Counted from the stretch's first letter, positions 1 to 6,770 are shown. The stretch is 8,766 nucleotides of DNA from Clostridium sp. UBA4746 (GCA_002403785.1 DHIM01000343.1:777-9542), one strand, 5' to 3'. A program made the numbers and translations. Notes: generated by a model not told the origin, from the letters alone.

Positions 1-171
1 TTTCCAGGGAACTTTTCCTACAAATCTTCTTACTCCAAGGACAATTATATGATCTTTATTTTTAATTTCTAAGCACACATTTAATATGTTCTTTACCAAG
101 TGTTGTCCATCTGCTTCAAAAGCTATTCCGATTACAGCACTCCATTTTGAACCGAAATTAAGAATTGTCAC
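1..171 (-). pseudogene. Protein-like partial frame running off the left edge, unidentified
   Basis: The minus strand is open from the left edge to a stop near 276. Residues encoded by 171-1 have a natural protein composition, including stretches such as LNFGSKWSAVIGIAFEADG and HIIVLGVRRFVGKVPW. No ATG lies in this frame; a GTG at 171 is the only usual start near the protein-like part and has a poor ribosome site. The upstream half of the same open frame is antisense to a transporter-like tail on the other strand, so I place the boundary near 171-180. I do not recognise the family. It may be the N-terminal part of a real gene continuing outside the window, or a decayed fragment. Coding potential is a reading of composition only. 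Confidence 0.3.
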
Positions 172-181
172 TAATAACCCA

Positions 182-265
182 CGTATACGTGATGGTATTG
201 GAATATGTTTAGCAATTGCAGGTGTGGTATTGTATAATAATATCAAAACCAAAGTAGGAGAATGA
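182..265 (+). pseudogene. C-terminal tail of a DMT/EamA-like membrane transporter (remnant)
   Basis: The frame ending at TGA 263-265 reads DGIGICLAIAGVVLYNN followed by a short charged tail. A Gly-rich last membrane helix ending in a lysine-containing tail is typical of the C-terminus of drug/metabolite (DMT, EamA or SMR) transporters. Upstream of about 180 the same frame stops resembling a transporter and meets TGA at 50, and the opposite strand looks coding there instead. I infer a remnant of under 30 residues left by deletion or rearrangement. The match is short, so the family call is tentative. Confidence 0.35.
209..238 (+). promoter_or_regulatory. Possible sigma-A promoter of the ABC operon
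   Basis: TTAGCA (209-214) and a perfect TATAAT (233-238) are separated by 18 bases, and the TATAAT is preceded directly by TG. It would give a leader of about 75 nt before the ABC exporter start at 322. The site lies inside the transporter-like remnant, and the -35 is only a partial match, so this is a candidate only. Confidence 0.3.
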
Positions 266-321
266 AAATAAGGAACTTATGGAATGTTTTTTAAACAAAA
301 ATAAAGGAGATGTCAATTATT

Positions 322-2064
322 ATGGCAAATCTTACGATTCAGCCCATGAATCAACCAGACAAAATCATTAATTATTGGAAAAAAGAAAAATTTGTTGTAA
401 CATATATTGTAATATTTGGGATAACTTTTAACACTTCAACAATACTGGGACCAATTTATCAGGGTAAGTTAATTGATTCCATTATTAGTGGTTACAGCCT
501 ACCCTCTGTTTTAATACTGGCGATTACTTTTGTAACTCTTATAGCAATAATTCAATTGATGCGCTACTTTAAACGTTTTTACATAAGACGGTTTGCTAAT
601 AGTACAAGTGCTACCATGAGGCTTATGATATACAATAACATAATGCATAAAAGTATTGAAAAGTTGGATAAGGAAAATATGGGGGATTTAATGACTAGAG
701 CCATTTCTGATGTTGACATCTGCGTGGAGGGTATGCGGAAATTCACCACAGAGATATTTGATACTGGCGTGTTAATGGCCTCCTATTTCATATCAATGCT
801 TGTTTATGATGTCAAAATAACTATTCTATCTAGCCTTTTTATTCCTGTTGCCATGATGCTTGCTGAGAAATTTAAAAAAATCATTTATAAGTACACTATT
901 GCATATCGCACAAAAAGTAGCTATGTGGCCAATATTACTTATGATACCATTGAGAATGCTATGCTTTATCGCGCAAATGGTATGGAAGATCAAAATCTAG
1001 CGAGGTATAATATTGAATTAGAAGATTTGCAAAACAAAGCTATTAAAGCCGACATTTTAGAAAATTCTATGCAGCCAATTTATAATGTTATTGCAATGCT
1101 TGGGATAATCACGGTAATTTACCTTGGAGCTACGAAGGTAATTAATGGTGGATGGACTATAGGTAACTTTTCTACTTATTTCATTATGTTTGCCTTAATG
1201 GCAACTAAAGCAAGTAAAGCGGCTAATTTATTTAATTCTGTACAAAAATCACAGATATCATGGAAACGTATTAAGCCTTATCTTACGCAGTACCAAATCA
1301 AAACCACCACGGTCTGCGTTGATGTGAATAACACAAGACTTTCAGTAGACAATTTTAGTTTTTGTTATCCTACAGACAAAGAAAATATATTTGAAAATAT
1401 TAGTTTTGAAGGAAATCAAGGAGAAATCATGGGTGTCACTGGTTCTATTGCCTCTGGAAAATCTACACTTGGACTATCTTTGCTAGGATTATATCCCTAC
1501 ATTGGCAGTGTGAAGATAGATGGCAAGGAACTTAAGGCCTACTCTGAATATGAGCGAAGTCAGATGATCGCATACCTCGGTCATAAGCCTCAATTACTTT
1601 CTGATAGTATTTATAACAATATAACTCTTGGAACTGGGAAGGACATTTCTTCTGTTTTAAAGGATGTTTGCTTTGATACTGATTTAGCAACAATGCCTCT
1701 TGGAGAAAATACATTAGTGGGCAACAGTGGGATTAGGCTAAGTGGTGGTCAGCAAGCAAGGATATCACTTGCAAGAACTCTTTTAACTAAGAGCAAAATT
1801 ATCGTTTTAGATGACCCATTTTCCGCTGTTGATATGAAAACGGAAGAGGAAATTATAAAGAACCTTAAAAATAATTATAAAAATAGTTTAATTATACTAA
1901 TTTCACACCGCTTAACTATTTTTAGAGAAAACAACCAGATTGTATTTCTGCACAAAGATAAAACAGTAGATTATGGTTCACATAATGAACTGATGGAAAA
2001 ATCTGATGTTTATAAATCAATATTCAATCTACAATCTACTGGAGGTGATAATTATGAGAAGTAG
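322..2064 (+). CDS. ABC exporter subunit, TMD-NBD half-transporter with degenerate catalytic residue
   Basis: This 580-residue protein has the full length of a half-size ABC exporter. Hydrophobic helices fill residues 24-300 (for example 24-43, 61-79 and about 254-300), and an ATPase domain follows. Walker A is GSIASGKST (374-382), the Q-loop Gln is near 424, the signature LSGGQ is at 473-477, Walker B reads IIVLDD, and the switch His is near 529. The residue after the Walker B Asp is Asp498 instead of the catalytic Glu, as in the regulatory subunit of heterodimeric exporters such as TM287/288. An ATG at 310 is also in frame but touches the Shine-Dalgarno AAAGGAG (303-309); ATG 322 leaves 12 bases and is preferred. 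The stop overlaps the start of the second subunit by 11 bases, showing translational coupling. The substrate (drug, peptide or lipid) cannot be told from sequence. Confidence 0.93.
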   Translation: MANLTIQPMNQPDKIINYWKKEKFVVTYIVIFGITFNTSTILGPIYQGKLIDSIISGYSLPSVLILAITFVTLIAIIQLMRYFKRFYIRRFANSTSATMRLMIYNNIMHKSIEKLDKENMGDLMTRAISDVDICVEGMRKFTTEIFDTGVLMASYFISMLVYDVKITILSSLFIPVAMMLAEKFKKIIYKYTIAYRTKSSYVANITYDTIENAMLYRANGMEDQNLARYNIELEDLQNKAIKADILENSMQPIYNVIAMLGIITVIYLGATKVINGGWTIGNFSTYFIMFALMATKASKAANLFNSVQKSQISWKRIKPYLTQYQIKTTTVCVDVNNTRLSVDNFSFCYPTDKENIFENISFEGNQGEIMGVTGSIASGKSTLGLSLLGLYPYIGSVKIDGKELKAYSEYERSQMIAYLGHKPQLLSDSIYNNITLGTGKDISSVLKDVCFDTDLATMPLGENTLVGNSGIRLSGGQQARISLARTLLTKSKIIVLDDPFSAVDMKTEEEIIKNLKNNYKNSLIILISHRLTIFRENNQIVFLHKDKTVDYGSHNELMEKSDVYKSIFNLQSTGGDNYEK

Positions 2065-3791
2065 TCTAGTAAAAAGCTCTCTTATTAAAGTTATTAAAAA
2101 AAATATAAAAATTGATGTGTTATTATTTTTTGCTATTTGTGGTGTTGTTATAGCAAGCTTAATTCCTCCTCAAATTTTGAAATATATTGTTGATCATAAC
2201 CTTGTACCAAAAATCAGTGGCGAACTGATTAACTTAGCAATTACTTACATGGGGGTACTATTGTTTATTGGTATCTTTGATTTTATGAAGGATGCCGTGC
2301 TTACAGTTTTAGGTCAAAAAATTACCAAAGAAATTCGGCTTGAAATGATGGAAAAGTTAAAATGCTATGTTCTTTTCCGCAAATGGAACAGGTGCAGTTG
2401 TTTCAAGGTTTACCAATGATGTAGATGCAATCAACTCCATGTTTACAAGTGGAATTATTGGAATGATGGTTGACTGTCTCAAAGTTGTAGGAATTGTTAT
2501 TTCTATCTGGACGTTCAGTGCAAAGCTTGGAATTGGTACTTTACTGTTACTGCCTATTATTTATTCCATTACAAGAATTTTTCAAAAGAGAATGCTGCAG
2601 GCTCAAATAGAAAATCGGATTTTAGTTGGCAAGGTAAATAATCATATTTCAGAAAGCTTAAAGAATATACAAATGATTAAATCCTACAGTAAAGAAAGCT
2701 ACATGGAAAAAAACTATACTGAGTATTTGCTAGATAACTACAAAACCGTAGAGAAGGTAAATTTCTATGATTCTTTGTTTTCACCCATCATTCAGCTTAC
2801 TCGTGCTTTAGTTATTTGTTTTATTGTAATACTATCCTCCAGGCAGCTAAACTATTTAGGAATATCACTAGGTATGGTCGCCGCCTCCATCGAACTAATT
2901 TCCAATTTATTTACACCTATAGAAAATCTTGGTATGGAGCTTCAAGACATTCAGCATGCAGTATCTGGTATCCATAGAGTGAATGACTTTTATAACTTGC
3001 CTGAGGACCAATGTACGCGTAGCGAACTTAAAGCGGAGGATATTATTCCAAGTCGCGCGGATATAAGACTATCCTTTAATAATGTAACCTTTCAATATGA
3101 AAAAGGGACTGATATTTTAAAAAACATTAGTCTTCATTTAAATCCACAGGAGAAAGTTACCTTTGTAGGAAGAACCGGTGTTGGAAAATCCACATTATTC
3201 AAACTGACCATGGGGTTTTTAAAACCTTCAAATGGAAGTATCACCATAAATGGAATTGACGTTTATAACATATCAAACTCTGAAAAGCGCAAAATGTTCG
3301 GATATGTTGACCAAAGCTTTCATATGATAAACGGCACAGTAGCAGAACAAATTAGTCTTCAGGATAAGGCCATTAAAAAGGAACAAATTAAAAATGCACT
3401 AGACTTTGTGGGGCTAACTGATTATGTAATTTCTTTAGAAAATGGTATTGATACTCAAGTAAATAGTGATACTATTTTTTCACAAGGTCAGAAACAACTC
3501 CTTGCTATTGCAAGAGCAATTGTAACTGATCCTCCAATCCTACTTCTTGACGAAGTCACTGCAAATCTTGATTCTATAACTGAAAAAAAATTTATATCAG
3601 TACTTCAAAAGGCAAGCCAAGCTCACACAATATTATCTATAACTCACCGCTTATCCTCTATTATCACTTGCGACACCGTGGCTATTCTAGAAAATGGCAT
3701 GGTCAAAAATGTATGCTCTCCTGAAATGCTTTTACAAAATGATGATTGGTATCGCAATCATATTGCACTGGAAAAGTTGACTTGGAGATAA
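2054..3791 (+). pseudogene. ABC exporter partner subunit, frameshifted
   Basis: The second half-transporter starts at ATG 2054 behind a near-perfect GGAGGTGA (2041-2048). The first about 104 residues carry two membrane helices and end in EIRLEMMEKLK; that frame then stops at 2419. The rest continues in another frame from about 2361 (AMFFSANGTGAVVSRFTND), with the remaining membrane helices and the ATPase domain: Walker A GRTGVGKST (3168-3194), signature SQGQ (3480-3491), Walker B LLLDE with catalytic Glu at 3552, and switch His at 3645. Rejoined, it is about 580 residues, the family norm. ATG 2367 has no ribosome site, so the 474-residue downstream piece is unlikely to be made alone, and without the first helices it would not form a normal transporter. 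No obvious slippery heptamer or shift-stop is seen, so I read this as a mutation or a sequence error. Confidence 0.88.
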
Positions 3792-3882
3792 AATGTGGTG
3801 TTACCTAAGGCTTCATTGAAAACTCTTCCTCTTTTATTATTTGCTCTAGTTAAATTTAATAGATATTTTATTAAATATATTA

Positions 3883-3912
3883 CCTTTATTTAAATAAAGG
3901 TTTTTATTATTA
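3883..3912 (+). terminator. Intrinsic terminator of the ABC operon
   Basis: An 18-base perfect palindrome, CCTTTATTT/AAATAAAGG (3883-3900), is followed by TTTTTATTATTA. It lies 91 bases after the ABC stop and just before the end of the convergent deacetylase gene. The stem is A/T-rich with little loop, so strength is moderate. The other strand lacks a comparable U-tract. Confidence 0.65.
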
Positions 3913-4833
3913 TTTATATGCTGATAAATGTAAAAGCTTATCTACAGTAACAAAGCTATATCCCATTTGTTTAAGCTTTGAAATAATTTGTGGAAGTGCC
4001 TCGGTAGTTGCTTTTTTATCTTCATTACAATGCATTAAGATTATTTCTCCCGGACGGACGTTGTTAACTACATTTTTAACAATATTAGCATCTTCACGTT
4101 GCTCCCAATCTAAGGTATCTGTGGACCAAATTATGCTTTTGTAATTTAATGCTATTAAAGAATTCAAAGCAGCATCATTTATATCACCATACGGTGGTCT
4201 TATTAATGCAGACCTTTTTCCTATTACCTTATTGATTTCATTTTCAGTTAAAGTTACTTCATTCTTGATTTCAGCTGTATTAATAATGGTTAAGTCTTTA
4301 TGAGACCAACTATGATTTGCTATTACATCTCCATCTGCATAGGCCTGTTTAATTATGGATTTACAAGCCTCAATTTGTTCACCAATACAGAAAAAAGTAC
4401 CTTGAATATTATTATCCCGTAATACTTTAATAATTTTAGGGGTATTTACTGGGTCTGGACCATCATCAAATGTAAGTGCTACCACTTTGTTTTCAGTTTG
4501 GCCATTAATATATAAGTCAGAAGGATATTTTTTAGCTAAGTTCACTACTGCTTTTCTCCATTTTGTCATTGCTGTATCGGGATAGATTTTGGGTCTAATA
4601 CTTACACCTAAAATATCATAAATTATCGGAACTCTTTTCATAGCTGTGTCCGGAGAAGTTTGAGGTAGGGTGGACGCAACATTAGTAGTTTGAATTATGT
4701 TTTTTTTATCTTTATTCTTATTTCCAGAAGATTGAGTATCTGCTATTTTAATTAGAGCATGTATTTCATAAGGGATAAAGAATGAACCTATAAGCAATAC
4801 TAAGAGGCCAAATGCGATCAACAGTTTTTTCAT
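3910..4833 (-). CDS. Polysaccharide deacetylase, NodB/CE4 family, membrane-anchored
   Basis: This is a 307-residue protein with a short Lys-rich N-terminus (MKKLL) and one hydrophobic segment (about 4-22) acting as signal or anchor, then a Ser/Asn/Lys-rich linker and a NodB domain from about residue 115. All five CE4 motifs are present: TFDDGP (Asp123, Asp124), HSWSH (His174, His178), RPPYG (Arg212), DTLDW (Asp239) and LMHC (His268). These give the metal-binding triad and catalytic base, so it should be active. The family removes acetyl groups from N-acetylated sugars; in clostridia, peptidoglycan is the likely substrate outside the membrane, with roles in lysozyme resistance or spore cortex formation. 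An in-frame ATG at 4902 adds 23 residues but lacks a ribosome site; ATG 4833 has AAAGGA (complement of 4845-4850) 11 bases upstream and begins a standard anchor, so I choose it. Confidence 0.93.
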   Translation of the reverse strand: MKKLLIAFGLLVLLIGSFFIPYEIHALIKIADTQSSGNKNKDKKNIIQTTNVASTLPQTSPDTAMKRVPIIYDILGVSIRPKIYPDTAMTKWRKAVVNLAKKYPSDLYINGQTENKVVALTFDDGPDPVNTPKIIKVLRDNNIQGTFFCIGEQIEACKSIIKQAYADGDVIANHSWSHKDLTIINTAEIKNEVTLTENEINKVIGKRSALIRPPYGDINDAALNSLIALNYKSIIWSTDTLDWEQREDANIVKNVVNNVRPGEIILMHCNEDKKATTEALPQIISKLKQMGYSFVTVDKLLHLSAYK

Positions 4834-4993
4834 AAAATAATTAATCCTTTCATACAATATTAGATTTAAATTTTCTCGAAATAAAATAATTAACGTATTC
4901 ATCTAATATAATCTTTATTAAACAATTTTAATTTATATTCTTTCATTCCATCCTCAAATGATCATAAAAAAAACACCTATAGTTATTAAATGC

Positions 4994-5113
4994 TTAAATT
5001 TCTTCTATTTGCTTAGTTTTATTTGTAGACTCATTTGCCAAGTCATTACCACAAGAAGTACAAAAAGTTTGTCCTTCATTAACTTCATTGCCACATTTAG
5101 TACAAAATTTCAT
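4994..5113 (-). CDS. Very short zinc-ribbon protein (39 aa)
   Basis: The complement of 5113-4994 encodes 39 residues starting MKFCTKCGNEVNEGQTFC. Two CxxC knuckles (Cys4/Cys7 and Cys18/Cys21) ten residues apart are the hallmark of the bacterial zinc-ribbon domain at the N-terminus of many Firmicute membrane proteins. The domain is followed by a short polar tail rich in Asn, Lys and Glu and then a stop, with none of the usual membrane helix or C-terminal domain. It may be a free-standing zinc-binding peptide or the stub of a truncated longer gene. The ribosome site is weak (AAAATCTAAA before the ATG), which favours the stub view. It lies head-to-head with the Asn-rich gene, and its start is 12 bases from that gene's -35 box. 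Confidence 0.7.
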   Translation of the reverse strand: MKFCTKCGNEVNEGQTFCTSCGNDLANESTNKTKQIEEI

Positions 5114-5124
5114 TTTAGATTTTA

Positions 5125-5154
5125 GTATAAGTATATTGAGTTAAGTGCATTATA
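5125..5154 (+). promoter_or_regulatory. Sigma-G (forespore) promoter of the Asn-rich gene
   Basis: GTATA (5125-5129) and CATTATA (5148-5154) are 18 bases apart. This fits the Bacillus subtilis sigma-G consensus gHATR, 17-18 bases, CATWHTA at every position. It sits 32 bases upstream of the ATG at 5187, leaving room for a short leader with a strong ribosome site. An equivalent site occurs on the minus strand at 6684-6712. Confidence 0.65.
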
Positions 5155-5186
5155 ATATAGAATCATTATTAAAGGAGATGCTTTTT

Positions 5187-5393
5187 ATGAGTCAAAATAA
5201 AACCATAGCTGAAAATAATCAAAATATTATACCTAATAGTGAAAGTAGTCTGAGCCAAAATATGACCATAAAAGAAAAAGATCAAAACCTTATTGCCAAT
5301 AGTTTAGATAGTAAAAATGCTAAAAACGGATATAAGGTTAATGGAAATGCTGGCGTACAAGCTGCTAATCAAGGAACTAGAAACAAAAGATAA
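5187..5393 (+). CDS. Asn-rich small protein with internal duplication, probably forespore-expressed
   Basis: This 68-residue, hydrophilic protein has no signal peptide and no membrane segment. Asn, Gln, Lys and Ser make up most of it, and there is no Cys, Trp or His. Two copies of a 17-residue unit follow each other with a period of 21: SQNKTIAENNQNIIPNS (residues 2-18) and SQNMTIKEKDQNLIANS (23-39). The tail is Gly/Asn-rich and ends in Arg-Asn-Lys-Arg. ATG 5187 follows AAAGGAG (5171-5177) by 9 bases; the in-frame ATG at 5145 overlaps the promoter and is rejected. A sigma-G-type promoter lies just upstream and a hairpin terminator just downstream, so it is a single-gene unit. Composition, size and promoter suggest a small spore-core protein of the SASP type in the loose sense, but it has none of the alpha/beta-SASP sequence signature. 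No family is recognised. Confidence 0.8.
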   Translation: MSQNKTIAENNQNIIPNSESSLSQNMTIKEKDQNLIANSLDSKNAKNGYKVNGNAGVQAANQGTRNKR

Positions 5394-5428
5394 ATTAAAG
5401 AGTAGTTTGATGCTACCCTCATAAAATT

Positions 5429-5473
5429 AATAGCCATTCAAGATAACTAATCTTATATTGAATGGCTATTTTC
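5429..5473 (+). terminator. Hairpin terminator after the Asn-rich gene
   Basis: AATAGCCATTCAA (5429-5441) pairs perfectly with TTGAATGGCTATT (5458-5470), 13 bp, and the loop itself can form AAGAT/ATCTT. The trailing T run is short (ATTTTC), so it may rely on the strong stem. It lies 35 bases after the stop at 5393. Confidence 0.6.
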
Positions 5474-5492
5474 ATACCTCCAACCACACATT

Positions 5493-5561
5493 AACTGTAA
5501 TATAGGAGAAACACTAAAAGCATTTGATGAAAATATTAAAGAACGTAAAGACAACTTATAA
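5493..5561 (+). pseudogene. Possible C-terminal gene fragment, unidentified
   Basis: The frame ending at TAA 5559-5561 reads NCNIGETLKAFDENIKERK, a charged amphipathic helix of a kind usual at the C-terminus of real proteins. There is no start codon or ribosome site in front, and the frame upstream runs into the hairpin after the Asn-rich gene. I infer a leftover tail of a deleted gene. The opposite-strand frame across the same bases looks less protein-like. Identity is unknown. Confidence 0.2.
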
Positions 5562-5604
5562 CAGTTAATAAGTAATACGTATTTGTTTGAAATAACAAAA
5601 TAAA

Positions 5605-5815
5605 ATGTGGGGGAATTAAAGCACTGTAAACAGGGTGGCAAAGGTTGAGGGTAACAGCCTAATAGATTAACAATACTTACGAATAGAGCCGACAGAGCGT
5701 TTAGTAATAGAATAAAGCCCCTTATTATTAGCGAGGTAATTAGTTAAAACTACTCTCTTGGATAGCTCTAGGGGCTAACGGCTAACTTACTTGATGTGTA
5801 AAAATATATAGTGCG
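5605..5815 (+). ncRNA. Candidate structured non-coding RNA of about 200 nt
   Basis: This G-rich, stop-dense stretch stands out from the A/T-rich gaps around it and contains no plausible gene. Nested helices can be seen: GCACT (5621-5625) with AGTGC (5810-5814) closes the whole; AGGTTG (5642-5647) with CAGCCT (5655-5660) around a 7-nt loop; AGCC (5687-5690) with GGCT (5780-5783); AGCCCCT (5716-5722) with AGGGGCT (5770-5776); and inside it GAGGTA (5733-5738) with TACTCTC (5751-5757, one bulged T). The GUGGGGG run (5607-5613) is left free and could form a pseudoknot with C-rich partners. Size and clostridial context are compatible with the raiA-motif RNA, but I cannot confirm that from memory. 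The strand is inferred: plus is assumed because a TAAAAT box (5601-5606) precedes it. Confidence 0.45.
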
Positions 5816-5817
5816 CT

Positions 5818-5991
5818 TCAGCGAATTGGAGTGGGTTCATTTTTTTTTCTTAGGTTAAACAACATATCAACTTTCATATTAGCAGCCAATAAATGTATTA
5901 TTGCAATGTCAACAAACTCAGGATCTGCATAATTAAAATTCTGTTCAGCTTGCTTTAATTCCATCATAGATTGGGCAATTCCATTATTCAT
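5818..5991 (-). CDS. Small DUF2508/YaaL-like protein (57 aa)
   Basis: The complement of 5991-5818 encodes 57 residues. Ribosome site AGGGAG (complement of 6001-6006) lies 8-9 bases before the ATG, which settles the start. The core, NYADPEFVDIAIIHLLAAN, resembles the DUF2508 (YaaL) family, whose members carry a DP-[DE]-[LF]-VD-AI motif followed by an Ala-rich helix and a Lys-rich tail. That is a short helical soluble protein of unknown function, common in spore-forming Firmicutes and often near recR in its usual place; it is not near recR here, so this would be a divergent extra copy. There is no signal peptide or membrane helix. It ends at the edge of the structured RNA candidate on the opposite strand. 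Confidence 0.75.
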   Translation of the reverse strand: MNNGIAQSMMELKQAEQNFNYADPEFVDIAIIHLLAANMKVDMLFNLRKKNEPTPIR

Positions 5992-6149
5992 AGTTTTATC
6001 TCCCTATTCATATTTTTTTCTCCGGATTAAACTGAATTAGCTTATATTTTATAATATATGTACGAGCAGTAAGCTTTAGACTAATATATTCGGATAGTTA
6101 GGGACCAAGCAGAAAAATAAATCAGCTAAAAGGCCTCAAAGGTGAGAAT

Positions 6150-6233
6150 GTGAATAAAAAGGGGGATAATGTTATTGGTTATATTAAGGCGCATAGAAAG
6201 TTAATACATAATATGATAAATTGTGATAATTAG
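6150..6233 (+). CDS. Possible micro-ORF (27 aa), GTG start
   Basis: A GTG at 6150 follows AAAGGTGA (6138-6145) by 4 bases and opens 27 codons (MNKKGDNVIGYIKAHRKLIH and seven more) to TAG 6231-6233. The peptide is basic and helical, faintly like the first helix of Spo0E-type phosphatases, but the defining SxELD part is absent, so no function is claimed. The surrounding 5992-6238 holds no other gene. It may be chance or a truncated gene. Confidence 0.25.
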   Translation: MNKKGDNVIGYIKAHRKLIHNMINCDN

Positions 6234-6238
6234 TTCAA

Positions 6239-6453
6239 TTATAGACAAAAAAGACTCATGATGAATTTTGACCACAAGTCTTTATTGCGGGATTTAAAAA
6301 ATTCTATTTCATACCTAACATCATTTGAATACAATTCACTAATTCTCTTCCATGCATACCACATGTATGAATACATTATGAAGACAGTGAATTTTATGGC
6401 TAATATGATTTTTACAAAAAATAATAATACAAAAAGCCTAGTTGGCTCTTCAT
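6239..6453 (-). pseudogene. Possible frameshifted 71-aa membrane protein
   Basis: On the minus strand, ATG 6453 opens MKSQLGFLYYYFL and then stops; one extra T in the run of six near 6415-6420 would join it to a long open frame: a hydrophobic helix (KIILAIKFTVFIMYSYMW) followed by a charged, Trp-containing helix (YAWKRISELYSNDVRYEIEF) to TAA 6239-6241. The rejoined 71-residue protein has realistic membrane-anchor composition and starts 17 bases after the lmo0937-like gene's stop, as an operon partner would. The ribosome site is poor. The plus-strand frame over the same bases (6258-6503) has no ribosome site and is taken as its shadow. Decay or a sequencing error in the T-run are both possible. 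Confidence 0.35.
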
Positions 6454-6470
6454 TATTTTATAATAGTTTC

Positions 6471-6629
6471 CTAAACAGCTCTTTCCCTTCTTCCGAAAAT
6501 TAAATCCACGATGAACACTATTATGGCTATTACAAGTAACCAATTGATCATAATTCCACCAATTCTAAATATAAGTCCCAATGCCCAAAAGAGTACTACT
6601 ATTCTGTATAACCAACGTAAAATTTCCAT
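6471..6629 (-). CDS. lmo0937-like small membrane protein (52 aa)
   Basis: The complement of 6629-6471 encodes 52 residues with two hydrophobic stretches: RIVVLFWALGLIF (9-21) and the longer INWLLVIAIIVFIVDLIFG (28-46), then a basic end RRERAV. A first helix with Trp-x-Leu-Gly, a short Gly-containing turn, a second helix with LLVIAII and a terminal Gly-Arg pattern is the layout of the lmo0937 family of tiny Firmicute membrane proteins, whose function is unknown. The start is supported by a GATGGTG ribosome site 7 bases upstream. A site fitting the sigma-G consensus lies at 6684-6712, so expression in the forespore is likely by inference. Its length is normal for the family. Confidence 0.75.
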   Translation of the reverse strand: MEILRWLYRIVVLFWALGLIFRIGGIMINWLLVIAIIVFIVDLIFGRRERAV

Positions 6630-6683
6630 ATAAAACACCATCTTTCATATATATATATCTTCTTTGATAAATCTCTTATATAT

Positions 6684-6712
6684 TATAATGGCCATAACTA
6701 ACTAAACTATTC
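6684..6712 (-). promoter_or_regulatory. Sigma-G-type promoter of the lmo0937-like gene
   Basis: Read on the minus strand, GAATA (complement of 6708-6712) is followed after 17 bases by CATTATA (complement of 6684-6690). This matches gHATR, 17-18 bases, CATWHTA at every position. The -10 and following bases, CATTATAATATA, are identical to those of the promoter at 5148. The predicted start lies about 45 bases before the ATG at 6629. Confidence 0.6.
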
Positions 6713-6770
6713 AAGATATCATTAAAAATACAAAATTCTATTATTGAAATAAAACAAAAAATTTTGCATC

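Noticed and set aside
279..371. A 30-codon frame with AAGGA before its ATG, overlapping the start of the first ABC gene
   Set aside because: The spacing is short, the frame is mostly inside the ABC coding region, and there is no regulatory signature; probably chance.
1532..1714. Minus-strand open frame inside the first ABC gene
   Set aside because: It is antisense to a clearly coding ATPase domain.
2357..2370. Programmed +1 ribosomal frameshift in the second ABC gene
   Set aside because: There is no shift-prone stop or rare codon at the site, and the joined protein would still lack about three residues, so a deletion fits better.
5453..5641. Minus-strand 62-codon open frame
   Set aside because: It runs through the terminator and into the structured RNA candidate, has no ribosome site and has odd Cys/Phe-rich composition.
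5631..5645. CAGGGTGGCAAAGG, similar to the T-box AGGGTGGNACCGCG
   Set aside because: The ACCGCG half is missing, no terminator follows in the right place, and no aminoacyl-tRNA synthetase or amino-acid gene lies downstream.
6258..6503. Plus-strand 81-codon open frame
   Set aside because: It has no ribosome site and overlaps the 3' end of the lmo0937-like gene; the opposite strand reads far more like protein.
6647..6658. AT dinucleotide run before the lmo0937-like gene
   Set aside because: It is short and unremarkable in such A/T-rich DNA.
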